Shown: positions 42,238-52,300 of the stretch, one piece after another
Layout of the letters: the number at the start of each line of letters is the position of its first letter
How positions within the stretch are numbered: the stretch's first letter is position 1
From: Halobacillus shinanisalinarum
Lineage (GTDB): Bacteria > Bacillota > Bacilli > Bacillales > Halobacillaceae
Assembly: GCF_022919835.1 (NCBI RefSeq)
Contig: NZ_CP095074.1
Coordinates: 4,823,026-4,887,025, forward strand
DNA: 64,000 nt
Direction of reading: 5' to 3'
Notes under the pieces: model-generated
The model's database searches: none
Told to the model about the DNA's origin: nothing
Seen by the model: only the letters and a program-made list of their open reading frames with translations
Program-made: the position numbers and the translations under genes

Positions 42238-45200
42238 ATGGCTGAAGAAATCGGAAATTTAGTTGTCCGCGTTGGTTTAAATGGTGCGGATTTTCAAAAA
42301 GGGATTAAGAACATTAACTCCCAGATGAACTTGGCAAGGAGTGAGCTTCGTGCTGCTTCTGGTGGGTTCAAGAAATTCGGGAATACAACAGAGGAATTAA
42401 AAGTCAAAGCTGCCTCTCTTGGAAAACAATACGAACTGCAAGGTCAACGCGTTAAACAGCTACGGGCACAATATGACAAGCTTGTGAAAACGCAAGGCGA
42501 AAATGCCGACGCTACCATACGAGCAGGGACGAAAGTTAATAATGCGATTGGTTCTTATAAGAAATTAGAAAACCAATTATCAGGTGTTAATAAGGCACTT
42601 AATACACAGACATCACGATGGCAAGCTGTCCAACAAAAGCTTAGCGGTGTAGGCGGCACCATGGTAGACGTAGGCAGAAACTTTAGAGAAGTGGGCCGAA
42701 ACTTAAGTATGTCCGTCACAGCTCCAGTAGGGATTGCTGGTGCCGCAGCTGTGCGAATGGCGTCTGATTTCCAACGGTCCCAAGGTCTAATTCAGAATCA
42801 GTTGGGTATTACGAAAGATGAAGCCAAAGATCTTAACAACGTTGTCACCGATGTTTGGAAACAAGGTTTTGGTACAAATCTTGATGAAGTGCGTACTTCC
42901 TTAACCACGGTTAAGCGGAACATGGACCTACTTAATGAACAAAACTTGAAAAAAGTGACCAAAGGTGCTCTTGGATTGAGTTCCGTGTTCCAAACAGATG
43001 TTAACGATGTAACTCGCACAGCTTCCGTTATTATGAAAAACTTTGAAACGACTGGAACACTTGCACTCGATTATATCACTGCCGGTTTTCAACAGGGTGG
43101 AGATTACGCCGGCGATTTACTTGATACAATGACGGAATACGCTCCGCAGTTTGGCGCAATGGGCTTTTCTGCTGGAGAAATGATGAACATCCTTATAGAG
43201 GGTGCTAAAAACGGTGCCTTTAACCTAGATAAAGTCGGCGACGCGGTTAAGGAGTTTTCTGTCCGTGCTGTCGATGGCTCTGAAACTACGAAAAAAGGTT
43301 TTGCCGCAATTGGCTTAACTGCTCAGAAAATGGGCACGGCTATAGCAAAAGGCGGTGACTCATCACAGCAGGCTTTTGCGGCTACAGTAGCAGGACTTGC
43401 GGCTATGGAAGATCCTCTTAAGCAGCAACAGGCTGGTGTAGCTCTCTTTGGTACCCAATGGGAAGATGTAAAAAAAGAAGTCGTTTTGGCCATGGACACC
43501 ACAACAAACAAACTCGGGAAAGTTGAAGGAGCCACACAAAAACTAAATGACACCATGCAACAAAACCCAGCGCAACAGTTTCAAGCAAAATGGCGTGAAT
43601 TCCAAAAAGCGCTTCTCCCTATCGCAAACGAGCTATTAAATTTAGGAATTGAAGTCTTGCCAACTGTGTCGGATGCTGTTGAAAAAATTGCGAGCGTTTT
43701 TGAGGATATGTCGCCAGCACAACGAAAATTACTACTTGGAGCCATTGGTCTGACGGCTGCATTAGGACCGTTAGCCTTTGCATTTGGTGCTATTACTAAT
43801 GCCGTTGGACATTCTATTCGTGGGATGGTTAGTCTTACAGGTTGGATGGGAAGGACCAATAAAAAGTTTAATGTGTTTGGTCGCTTTGCTAAGAAAACAA
43901 GCACCTCAACAAAGAACCTTGGAATAACGGCTGGTAAAACGGGTACACAAGTAAACACCATGGGAGGAACACTCCAAAAAACTTCTAAAAAGACAGATAA
44001 AATGGGTGCCTCGACTACAAAAGCGGGATCCAAACTAGGTGGCCTAGGTGGAAAGGTTGCTTCAGCCGTTGGTCGTTTCGGAAAATTTGGAAGGACTTTA
44101 GGTGTAGCACGTTTCGGACTGGCAGCTTTAGGTGGTCCGGTCGGACTAGCGATTACAGGGATTACCGCGATCGGGACAGCTGGATATAAGTTATATCAAC
44201 ATCTAAAAAATGAGACGATTCCACAGGTTGATTTGTTTGGATCGAAAGTATCTAAATCCACACAAAAAGCTGTTGGTGGATTTCTTAAACTAAACACGAA
44301 GGCAACAGAACAACTCAATCTATTAAATTGGTCTAGTAAAACCGTTTCCGAGAAAATGGCTACAAATCTGACGGGAACCTTTAATCGGATGGGGACTCAG
44401 ATATCAGAAGGGATTAAAACGAAATATAATCAAGCCTATGGGACAATGCAGTCTTTCTTTGAGCGAAGCAGCGCGTTAACGAAAGAAGAGGAAGCAAAAG
44501 CGCTTGAAAAGATGACAGCTAATCATAAGAAAGAACAAACAAAGGTCCAGCAAGCCCAGGATAGGATTCAAACAATTCTTGCGACAGCCAGTAAAGAAAA
44601 ACGTGAACTGACAGATTCAGAACGCAAAGAGATTAACCAAATCCAAAAAGAAATGGTTAATACAGGTATTAAAACTCTATCTAAAAATGAGGTAGAACAA
44701 AAATCTATTTTAGAACGTATGAAGGCCCAAGGTGAGAACATTACAGCTCGTCAGGCAGCTGCTGTTGTACAGAATTCTAAAAAGCAAACTAACGGTGCTA
44801 TCAAAGAAGCAAACAAGCAATATAAACAAACCGTAGCTGAAATCGTCCGCCAGCGGGATGAAACAGGTACAATTTCAGATAAACAGGCTCAGGAACTTAT
44901 TGCTGACGCTCAAAGACAACGTGATAAGACGGTGGAAAAAGCTACAAGTATGCAAGAGAACGTCGTTAAGCAGGCGAAAAAGCAAGCAAAAGGGCATGTG
45001 GATGAAGTAGATTGGGAGACTGGTCAAGTCCTGAGTAAATGGGATAAGTTTATCGCTGCTGTAGCCAAGCCGGTTAACTCCATGATCGACGGGATTAACT
45101 GGGTTTTAAGACATATAGGGCTTAAAGATAAGCAAATCGGTGAATGGACACCCCCAGGATACGCAAAAGGTACTGGATTCCACCCCGGTGGTTTGGCGGT

Positions 45201-46968
45201 TGTAGGAGAAAAAGGTCGAGAGCTTGCCCACGTCCCTGGTAAAGGGTTAGGTGTCGTCGGGCAGCGTGGATCGGAATTATTAAACCTCCCTCGAGGAACT
45301 TCTGTTTTACCAAACCGTCAAACAGAGGAAATATTTAAAACGCAGTACCCAGGCTATGAAGGTGGCGTTGGTAGTTTCTTTAAAAACCTATTAAAAGGAC
45401 CAAGTAAACTTTTTGATTTTGCACTTGATAAATTTGGTTTTGACATCCCTGACATTGGCGGCGCTTTTACAACAATGGGAAAAGGCATTTTCAGTTCCCT
45501 GAAAGATAACGCTCTTGATTTCGTTAAGGACAAACTGCCGAGTCTAGGTAGTTTATTCGGGTTTGGCGGCGGTTTTACGAAAACGTCCGGGTTTGGTCAG
45601 CGATGGGGAACCCTTCATAAAGGTAATGATTATGGAGCACCCATAGGAACACCTATACCGTCACAATCTGTTGGCAGGGTTATCTTCGCCGGTTATGGTC
45701 GTCGTGGGAGTGGGTATGGCGGATACGGTAACGTGGCTCATATCCAAGGTGCCGGTGGCTATTCGCATTTATATGCCCACCAAAATCAATTGTACGTCGG
45801 TACAGGGGATTCGGTAAGTAAAGGCCAAATAATAGGGACGGTAGGAAGCACCGGTGATTCGACAGGTCCGCACTTGCACTATGAGGTGAGGAAAAACGGC
45901 AGAGCTATCAACCCTGGTAGTTTAGGCGGTTTCGAAAGAGGCGGGATCATCAATCGAGAACATCTTGCTATGGTTGGTGAAGGGGATAAAGAGGAAGTAG
46001 TCATACCCCTAGAACAGCATAGAAGTCGTGCACTAGCGCTTTGGCAAGCAGCAGGGAACAAGCTAGGGGTCTCCGGTAAATCCATGGCTATCCTTTACAA
46101 CGAACAAGAAGCTGTCCTTGAACAATTGCGTTTAGCAACAGGATTAATAAAAGCCCAAACAACTCAGATCGTTAACCAGAGCCCACTATTACAACAGATA
46201 GTTGGTAGTATTCATTTAGGCGTGAATAAAGTAGCTACGCATCTAACTCAAGCAGAAGCTCGTTTTCGTAATCAACTTACTACTGTCTCAGGTGCTATAA
46301 AAAACAATATAAATGTAGGAAATAGTATGTTGGTCTCTACCATAAGCGCGGTAGGTACAAGCATTAAAAAAGCAACTGAACAAGCTATCCAGAATGTGGT
46401 TTCTCAAACGAAAGAAAGAGAATTACCTTTTGATCCAGCTGTTCTCCAGGAACGTATAACTAAAATATCAAAATTGGGTGGAAGGCACGCGCGTGAGTAC
46501 TTCCAGTTTGTTTTAGAAGAGGGAGACTGGTTAAACGATAGTGCTACGCATATTCCTAATAAAGCATTAGTTCGACAGCTACTCTTAGCGGGACGTGATC
46601 TATCTGTACAAATGGGAGAACCCCAAGGCGGATATGCACCTAAGCACTACAGGAATATACTTGAAGGAAATTTTCAACTTATCAGAGGTTATCAGAAAGA
46701 GACTAGAAAAGAAATTGAAGCTATTGCAAATCTAAGAACTTTGGGTATAGCATCTTTTGGGGCGCCAGCTGATTTAGTCCCTTCAAGACGATCATCACCA
46801 AGTCCACAACCATCGCAATTAAGTGCGAATGTATCAAGTGCCCATCAAACAGGTGGGGATATACACCAACACTTTTATTTCTATGGTAAGACAGATTCAC
46901 CGGCTGATACGGCTCGTAAAATGAAACAAGCATCGCAAAAGTTAGCGAAGGAATGGGGGATGAACTAA
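42238..46968 (+). CDS. Tape measure protein with M23 peptidase domain
   Basis: A 1576-residue tape measure protein that sets tail length. The N-terminus is a long coiled coil; about 160-420 is the TP901-type core (SMSVTAPVGIAGAAAVRMAS ...); a hydrophobic segment lies at 495-520; 540-600 is a T/K/G-rich repeat region. An M23 zinc peptidase (about 1115-1230) has HKGNDYG, SHLYAH and GPHLHYE with all metal ligands, so the tail tip can open peptidoglycan during DNA entry. GGGAGGTG precedes ATG 42238. Confidence 0.96.
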   Translation: MAEEIGNLVVRVGLNGADFQKGIKNINSQMNLARSELRAASGGFKKFGNTTEELKVKAASLGKQYELQGQRVKQLRAQYDKLVKTQGENADATIRAGTKVNNAIGSYKKLENQLSGVNKALNTQTSRWQAVQQKLSGVGGTMVDVGRNFREVGRNLSMSVTAPVGIAGAAAVRMASDFQRSQGLIQNQLGITKDEAKDLNNVVTDVWKQGFGTNLDEVRTSLTTVKRNMDLLNEQNLKKVTKGALGLSSVFQTDVNDVTRTASVIMKNFETTGTLALDYITAGFQQGGDYAGDLLDTMTEYAPQFGAMGFSAGEMMNILIEGAKNGAFNLDKVGDAVKEFSVRAVDGSETTKKGFAAIGLTAQKMGTAIAKGGDSSQQAFAATVAGLAAMEDPLKQQQAGVALFGTQWEDVKKEVVLAMDTTTNKLGKVEGATQKLNDTMQQNPAQQFQAKWREFQKALLPIANELLNLGIEVLPTVSDAVEKIASVFEDMSPAQRKLLLGAIGLTAALGPLAFAFGAITNAVGHSIRGMVSLTGWMGRTNKKFNVFGRFAKKTSTSTKNLGITAGKTGTQVNTMGGTLQKTSKKTDKMGASTTKAGSKLGGLGGKVASAVGRFGKFGRTLGVARFGLAALGGPVGLAITGITAIGTAGYKLYQHLKNETIPQVDLFGSKVSKSTQKAVGGFLKLNTKATEQLNLLNWSSKTVSEKMATNLTGTFNRMGTQISEGIKTKYNQAYGTMQSFFERSSALTKEEEAKALEKMTANHKKEQTKVQQAQDRIQTILATASKEKRELTDSERKEINQIQKEMVNTGIKTLSKNEVEQKSILERMKAQGENITARQAAAVVQNSKKQTNGAIKEANKQYKQTVAEIVRQRDETGTISDKQAQELIADAQRQRDKTVEKATSMQENVVKQAKKQAKGHVDEVDWETGQVLSKWDKFIAAVAKPVNSMIDGINWVLRHIGLKDKQIGEWTPPGYAKGTGFHPGGLAVVGEKGRELAHVPGKGLGVVGQRGSELLNLPRGTSVLPNRQTEEIFKTQYPGYEGGVGSFFKNLLKGPSKLFDFALDKFGFDIPDIGGAFTTMGKGIFSSLKDNALDFVKDKLPSLGSLFGFGGGFTKTSGFGQRWGTLHKGNDYGAPIGTPIPSQSVGRVIFAGYGRRGSGYGGYGNVAHIQGAGGYSHLYAHQNQLYVGTGDSVSKGQIIGTVGSTGDSTGPHLHYEVRKNGRAINPGSLGGFERGGIINREHLAMVGEGDKEEVVIPLEQHRSRALALWQAAGNKLGVSGKSMAILYNEQEAVLEQLRLATGLIKAQTTQIVNQSPLLQQIVGSIHLGVNKVATHLTQAEARFRNQLTTVSGAIKNNINVGNSMLVSTISAVGTSIKKATEQAIQNVVSQTKERELPFDPAVLQERITKISKLGGRHAREYFQFVLEEGDWLNDSATHIPNKALVRQLLLAGRDLSVQMGEPQGGYAPKHYRNILEGNFQLIRGYQKETRKEIEAIANLRTLGIASFGAPADLVPSRRSSPSPQPSQLSANVSSAHQTGGDIHQHFYFYGKTDSPADTARKMKQASQKLAKEWGMN

Positions 46969-47822
46969 TGAGAAGATTAACATTTACCAACGCAAAAGGC
47001 GAAGGTATCGTTTTTTATAAATCCCCCTATCTTATCACAAAGTTAGAAGGCATTGGAGAGGTCGAAGCAGACGCGCAGACTCAGTCAGCACCATATCAAG
47101 ATGGTGCTACTTATATAGACACGAGGTTACAGCCCCGGTCAATTTCCATGGAAGGTGAATTTACCAAATTATATAATTTGGAAGACATTAGAGAACATAG
47201 ATCACGTATGCAGCGTGTTCTTAGTCCTAAATTAGGTTTAGGAAGAATCACACTTGAGTTTGATGGGGCAGTTAAAGAGATTTTAGCTGTTGTGGATGGA
47301 ACTCCAGCTTTTCCGGACAAACAACGTTCACCTATCCAAAGTTTTTTAGTGAATTTCCTAGCACCTGATCCTTACTGGAAAGACCCAGAAGAAACAAGCC
47401 GAGCGTTACGTGCTTATCAAGGCGGACTCACCTTACCATTTACATTGCCCTTTGAACTATCAGTCACAGGGGACACCACTACTCTTGATAACCAAGGGGA
47501 CGAGCCTACACCGGTCCAAATTGATATACAGGGTCCTGTGACAAACCCAAGGATTACAAATAAAACCACAGGTCAATTCATTCAAATGAATCAGTCGATT
47601 AGTGCTGATGAAATCCTGCATCTAGATACGAGTCCACGTGCAATCCGTGCTGAACTCTATCGCGAAGGCTATGCAATACGGAAGGTTTTAGGGTGGCGTG
47701 ATCCGGAATCTGATTTCTGGTTGCTTGAACCCGGTGAAAATGAGATCCAGTTTATTGCTGATGCTGGCGGTAATAATGCGGCGGTGGCGGTGAGTTGGCA
47801 AAACAGATATTTAGGAATTTAA
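46968..47822 (+). CDS. Distal tail protein (Dit)
   Basis: A 284-residue Dit/siphovirus tail component that forms the hub ring at the tail tip. ATG 46968 overlaps the tape-measure stop (TAATG) and has GGGGGA seven bases upstream; an in-frame ATG at 46953 lies before that site. N-terminal R-R-L-T-F-T-N-A-K-G and the FLAPDPYWKDPEE region are typical. Confidence 0.9.
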   Translation: MRRLTFTNAKGEGIVFYKSPYLITKLEGIGEVEADAQTQSAPYQDGATYIDTRLQPRSISMEGEFTKLYNLEDIREHRSRMQRVLSPKLGLGRITLEFDGAVKEILAVVDGTPAFPDKQRSPIQSFLVNFLAPDPYWKDPEETSRALRAYQGGLTLPFTLPFELSVTGDTTTLDNQGDEPTPVQIDIQGPVTNPRITNKTTGQFIQMNQSISADEILHLDTSPRAIRAELYREGYAIRKVLGWRDPESDFWLLEPGENEIQFIADAGGNNAAVAVSWQNRYLGI

Positions 47823-47873
47823 AGGAAATTGTCTCTTACTGTCGAATATAATTTGGAAGGAGGAGGTGACAAA

Positions 47874-48290
47874 ATGAAAAGAGAAGATTTAGCAGGTAAG
47901 ATTAGGGAGAGAATTATCGATGCTGATAAAGAGTTAGCTATAGAAGCTTTTGAATCACTCAGGCGTAGTGTAGGTAACTTTTATCGTAATGAGATTGGCT
48001 TAGAAGGTGATTATGCAGACTTATCCTACGGAAGTACTCTTAGACAATATAGTGAATTAAAATTCAAGAAAAACATCTTAGACATCCGGTTAGACCAACA
48101 AAATAAGAAAATCGTTATTAGGAAGATTACTAATCCAAAACATGAACATCAAGAAAGAAAAGAAAAGGTATTGGATGAAATAGTAGCTAAAAAAGGTGAA
48201 CTCTCTTGTAAGGACGGAGAGTTCAAGATTGAAGAAGTTGATGAATATTTATCACAATCATTTGCTGAGTTAATTAAAGAGAATGATTAA
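47874..48290 (+). CDS. Inserted cargo gene, function unknown
   Basis: A 138-residue charged protein. The start is ATG 47874 with the very strong site AAGGAGGAGGTGA. The open frame begins at 47829 but has no site there. It sits between Dit and the next tail gene, has a TATAAT-like element 22 bp upstream and its own terminator, and is A+T-richer than the tail genes around it, all signs of a moron. I see no known domain. Confidence 0.75.
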   Translation: MKREDLAGKIRERIIDADKELAIEAFESLRRSVGNFYRNEIGLEGDYADLSYGSTLRQYSELKFKKNILDIRLDQQNKKIVIRKITNPKHEHQERKEKVLDEIVAKKGELSCKDGEFKIEEVDEYLSQSFAELIKEND

Positions 48291-48294
48291 GTTT

Positions 48295-48319
48295 AAAGCA
48301 TCCCAAAGGGGTGCTTTTT
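48295..48319 (+). terminator. Terminator of the inserted gene
   Basis: Stem AAAGCATCCC / GGGGTGCTTT with three-base loop and T tail. Confidence 0.85.
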
Positions 48320-48344
48320 AGTTTGCTCAAAAAGGAGTGATTCC

Positions 48345-49301
48345 ATGGAACGAAGTTATTTTTATGATAGCTACCCGGATGATCCAAGAGAGTATCAACA
48401 AGATGCTCTTGCGGCTTTTTTCGCACAGATTATCGGTAATGGTGTTTCAAACGCGCCTAACCTGTCTAATGGAGAGGTCACAGCTACTAATAGCATGACT
48501 GTCCAGCTTGGTCCTATGTGGGCGTTTGCTAATGGCTACGGTTATAACAATACAGCTGCCTTAAATCTGACACACGATACAGCAGACCCGTCTTATGATC
48601 GTATTGACCGTATTGTAACCCGTTATGATTCAAGTCCTCAAGTAAGATGGAATAAAGCTTATGTTAAGAAAGGCACGCCTAGTGATAACCCGGTGCCTCC
48701 TGACTTGCAGCGTGACACACTGGTTTATGAACTGAGTGTATCTCAAGTTAGGGTGACGGCTGGGAAATCTTTTATTGAACAATCTCAAATTACGGATGAG
48801 CGGGCCAATCCTAATGTATGTGGGTATATTCCACTTCACAATATCTATCGCGGCTTGACCATTGATGAAAATGGGATGGTCACTATGCCGCGTCAATCTT
48901 TTGTGAAAACAGAAAACCAAGCAAATATATCTTTTCCTGAAAATGTACGGACGGCACTGCCTTTTGGAGAGGTGCTAGAAGATAAACAAGGTGAGCTGAT
49001 CAGTGACACAATGTTTCGCCCTAAGGCAAACGGAGTATTCAACGTCTGGGCAGAAGTCGGCCTTCCTCAATCTTCATTCCCAAACGGCCTAGACGGTCAC
49101 ATATACGTCTATGTGAACGGGAAAGAAAGTTTCCCACTAGAAGCCAGAGTGTTAAACACGAGTAATGACAACTTTTTCATCGCTAGTGGCTTTGATAGTT
49201 TCAATCAAGGAGACGAAGTGGAGTTTAGATTTATTCATTACAACACTGGCGAATCTATTTCATCTAATCTACTGAGGGTACGTATTGCTAAAATGGCGTA
49301 A
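48345..49301 (+). CDS. Phage tail/baseplate structural protein
   Basis: A 318-residue beta-rich protein. The N-terminus FYDSYPDDPREYQQDALAAF belongs to a family of tail-tip proteins in Gram-positive siphophages. The C-terminal part (about 210-318) resembles a jelly-roll head domain, so a receptor-binding or upper-baseplate role is likely. AAAGGAGTG precedes ATG 48345. The fibre gene follows after 14 bp. Confidence 0.7.
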   Translation: MERSYFYDSYPDDPREYQQDALAAFFAQIIGNGVSNAPNLSNGEVTATNSMTVQLGPMWAFANGYGYNNTAALNLTHDTADPSYDRIDRIVTRYDSSPQVRWNKAYVKKGTPSDNPVPPDLQRDTLVYELSVSQVRVTAGKSFIEQSQITDERANPNVCGYIPLHNIYRGLTIDENGMVTMPRQSFVKTENQANISFPENVRTALPFGEVLEDKQGELISDTMFRPKANGVFNVWAEVGLPQSSFPNGLDGHIYVYVNGKESFPLEARVLNTSNDNFFIASGFDSFNQGDEVEFRFIHYNTGESISSNLLRVRIAKMA

Positions 49302-49315
49302 GGAGGTGACCCCTC

Positions 49316-52300
49316 TTGAAAACAGGCATCCGAGTCTATGACAAATATTTAACGGAACTAGATGAAGTCCATGATTATATCAGTCTTCAATTTCCCCGTA
49401 ATTATTACGAGATTGGTAACTTTGAGATTCATATCAACCGTTATGCGCACGGGGTAGAAAGCTTCCAAGAAGGAAACATTATCATCCTTGGAAAGCAAAC
49501 ACACAAAGCAGGGATCATCCTTAGTCGCGAAATTGCTCTCGATGAAAACGGGAAAGCAACCGAGAACTGGATATTTAAAGGAACAACGTTAAAGGGGCTT
49601 ATGAGGCGACGCGAAACCAAGCCTCCTGAACACACTGACCAGGATCGAAAATCGGGTGATGCAGAAACCGTCATGAAACATTATGTTGATCGACATTTTG
49701 TGAATCCGGATGACCGGGCACGGAAAATGCCACGCCTGGTCATTGCCCATAATCGTCATAGAGGCGACCACATCTCTTGGGAATCCCGATATAAAAAAGT
49801 ATCTGATGAGTTAACCACAATAGGCAAACTCACAGGTATTGGTTGGAAAGTTGACGTTGACCTTGTTAATAAGCAATTCATATTCGATGTTATGGATGGA
49901 CGAGATTTGACGGAAGGAAACAATGAGGGAAATGATCCAGTCTTCTTCAGTCCTGAATATGGAACAGTCGAAACACAACGGTTTTCAAGCTCTCGTATTG
50001 ATTCAGCCAACGTTGGATTTGTCGGTGGGCAGGGTGAAGGTGAGGACCGTGAAATCATCATTGTTGGGAATATCACTGGATGGGAGAGGGTTGAAACCTT
50101 TATCGATGCCCGTGATGTCGATGATGAAACAGGTGAAGGCGACAACGGTGAATCATTGAAAGAGCGTGGCCAACGAAAGCTTAATGATATGGCTCCGCAG
50201 TTTCACTTTGAGGCTCAACTTCTAACACCTACTTTCACCGAAGCAAGTAACCCTTTTGCGCTTAAAACGCCATTTGAGTATGAGAAGGACTTTGACTTGG
50301 GTGACCGAGTAAACGTAGACAATCGAGACTGGGGCATCACCATGAAAGCGCCTATTACGGCCTTTTTGGAGGTTCATGAAGTAGGTGGTTTTCGATTAGA
50401 AGCTACCTACGGTGAGTCGGTGCCGACATTGACTGATAAAATTCAGAAGAAGTTTAATGAGATCAGCGGCATTGAACAGCAAGAGTTGCCGGCTAAATAT
50501 ACTCAGATTCAGGTGGAAAAAGCTAAGAAATACAGTGACAAGCAATTAACTAAAGAGCAAGAAGCACGGATTGAACAAGCGAAAGCTAATCTCAAAGAGG
50601 CTAAGGAATATGCTGAACCAAAATTCCATGAAGGTCCTACTCCTCCTGAGGATAAAGCCAAGAAGTGGATCGACACATCTGATCTCGATAACATTGTATG
50701 GAGAACATGGGACGGATCTGAATGGGTAGCTGGTCCGGGTGGTCCGCAGGGTGTTCCTGGTCCTCCTGGCGAGGATGGCCAATCTCTTTACACATGGATT
50801 AAATACGCTGATGATGCCCAGGGAACTGGGATGGCAGAGCTACCTGACGGCAAAGAGTATTTAGGGATAGCCTATAACAAAACCATTCAAATAGAATCAT
50901 CGGATCCTAATGACTACACATGGTCTAAAATTGAAGGGCCCAAAGGGGATCAGGGAGTACCCGGTCCAACTGGTGAAAATGGCCAACCAACTTATACATG
51001 GATTAAGTATGCCGATGATGCTGTTGGGACAGGGCTTTCAGATAATCCGGTTGGTAAAGAGTATATAGGACTTGCGTATAATAAGAGCACTCAAACAGAG
51101 TCGTCAACCGCGAGTGATTATACTTTTTCTCTTATTAAAGGTCCTAAGGGTGATCAAGGAGAAAGAGGTCCACAAGGTTTGAGGGGCTTACAGGGTGAAG
51201 CAGGAAGCCAAGGTATCCAAGGGATTCCGGGTGAAGATGGCACCTCCAGCTACACGCATGTTGCCTATGCGACCAATTCAACAGGTACAACTGGTTTTTC
51301 GGTTAGTGACTCGACAAATAAAACGTATATCGGTATCTATGTGGATCCCAATCCAACTGACTCCACTGATCCTGCCAAATATAACTGGACGCTGATTAAA
51401 GGTGCAGATGGTAGCCAGGGGATACCAGGACCTGCTGGAGAAGACGGCAAGACACCTTACTTGCATATAGCTTATGCCACCAATAGCGCAGGAACGTCTG
51501 GATTTAGTACAACCGAGTCCACTGGAAAAACGTACATCGGACAATACACCGATTTCACTCAAGCCGACAGCACCACTCCTTCTGATTATCAGTGGTCATT
51601 GATTAAAGGGGATAAAGGCGATCGGGGTGAGCAAGGTCCTCAAGGTATTCGAGGTTTACAAGGTCCTCAAGGAGATCAGGGAATACGTGGCCAGACGGGA
51701 GCCGATGGATTAACAGCCTATACACACATTGCCTATGCCAACAACAGCACAGGCACAAGTGGTTTTAGCGTTAGTGACTCTACTGGCAAACTTTATATCG
51801 GTGTGTATGCAGACCATACCCCAAGCGACAGCACCGACCCTAGCAAGTATAACTGGACACTTATTAAAGGGGCAGACGGTGAACGCGGTATTCCAGGTCA
51901 ACCGGGAGAAGATGGAAGAACACCTTATCTTCATATTGCATATGCGACAAATAGTGATGGCTCAGCAGGATTTAGTACAACGGATGCAGCAGGAAAAACG
52001 TATATTGGTCAATATACAGACTTCAATGCTACTGATAGTAACAATCCTTCCAGTTATTCGTGGTCATTAATTAAGGGTCCAAAGGGAGAAATAGGCGATA
52101 CTGGACCTCAAGGACCTGAAGGACCACAGGGGCCAAAAGGTGCTACAGGTCCAGACGGACCCCAAGGTCCACAAGGTATTCAAGGTCCAGCAGGTGTAGA
52201 TGGAGAAACTTACTACACTTGGATTATGTATGCCGATGATGCAAACGGATCGGGAATCAGTAACTCACCTTCAGGTAAAGAGTATATAGGTATTGCTAAA

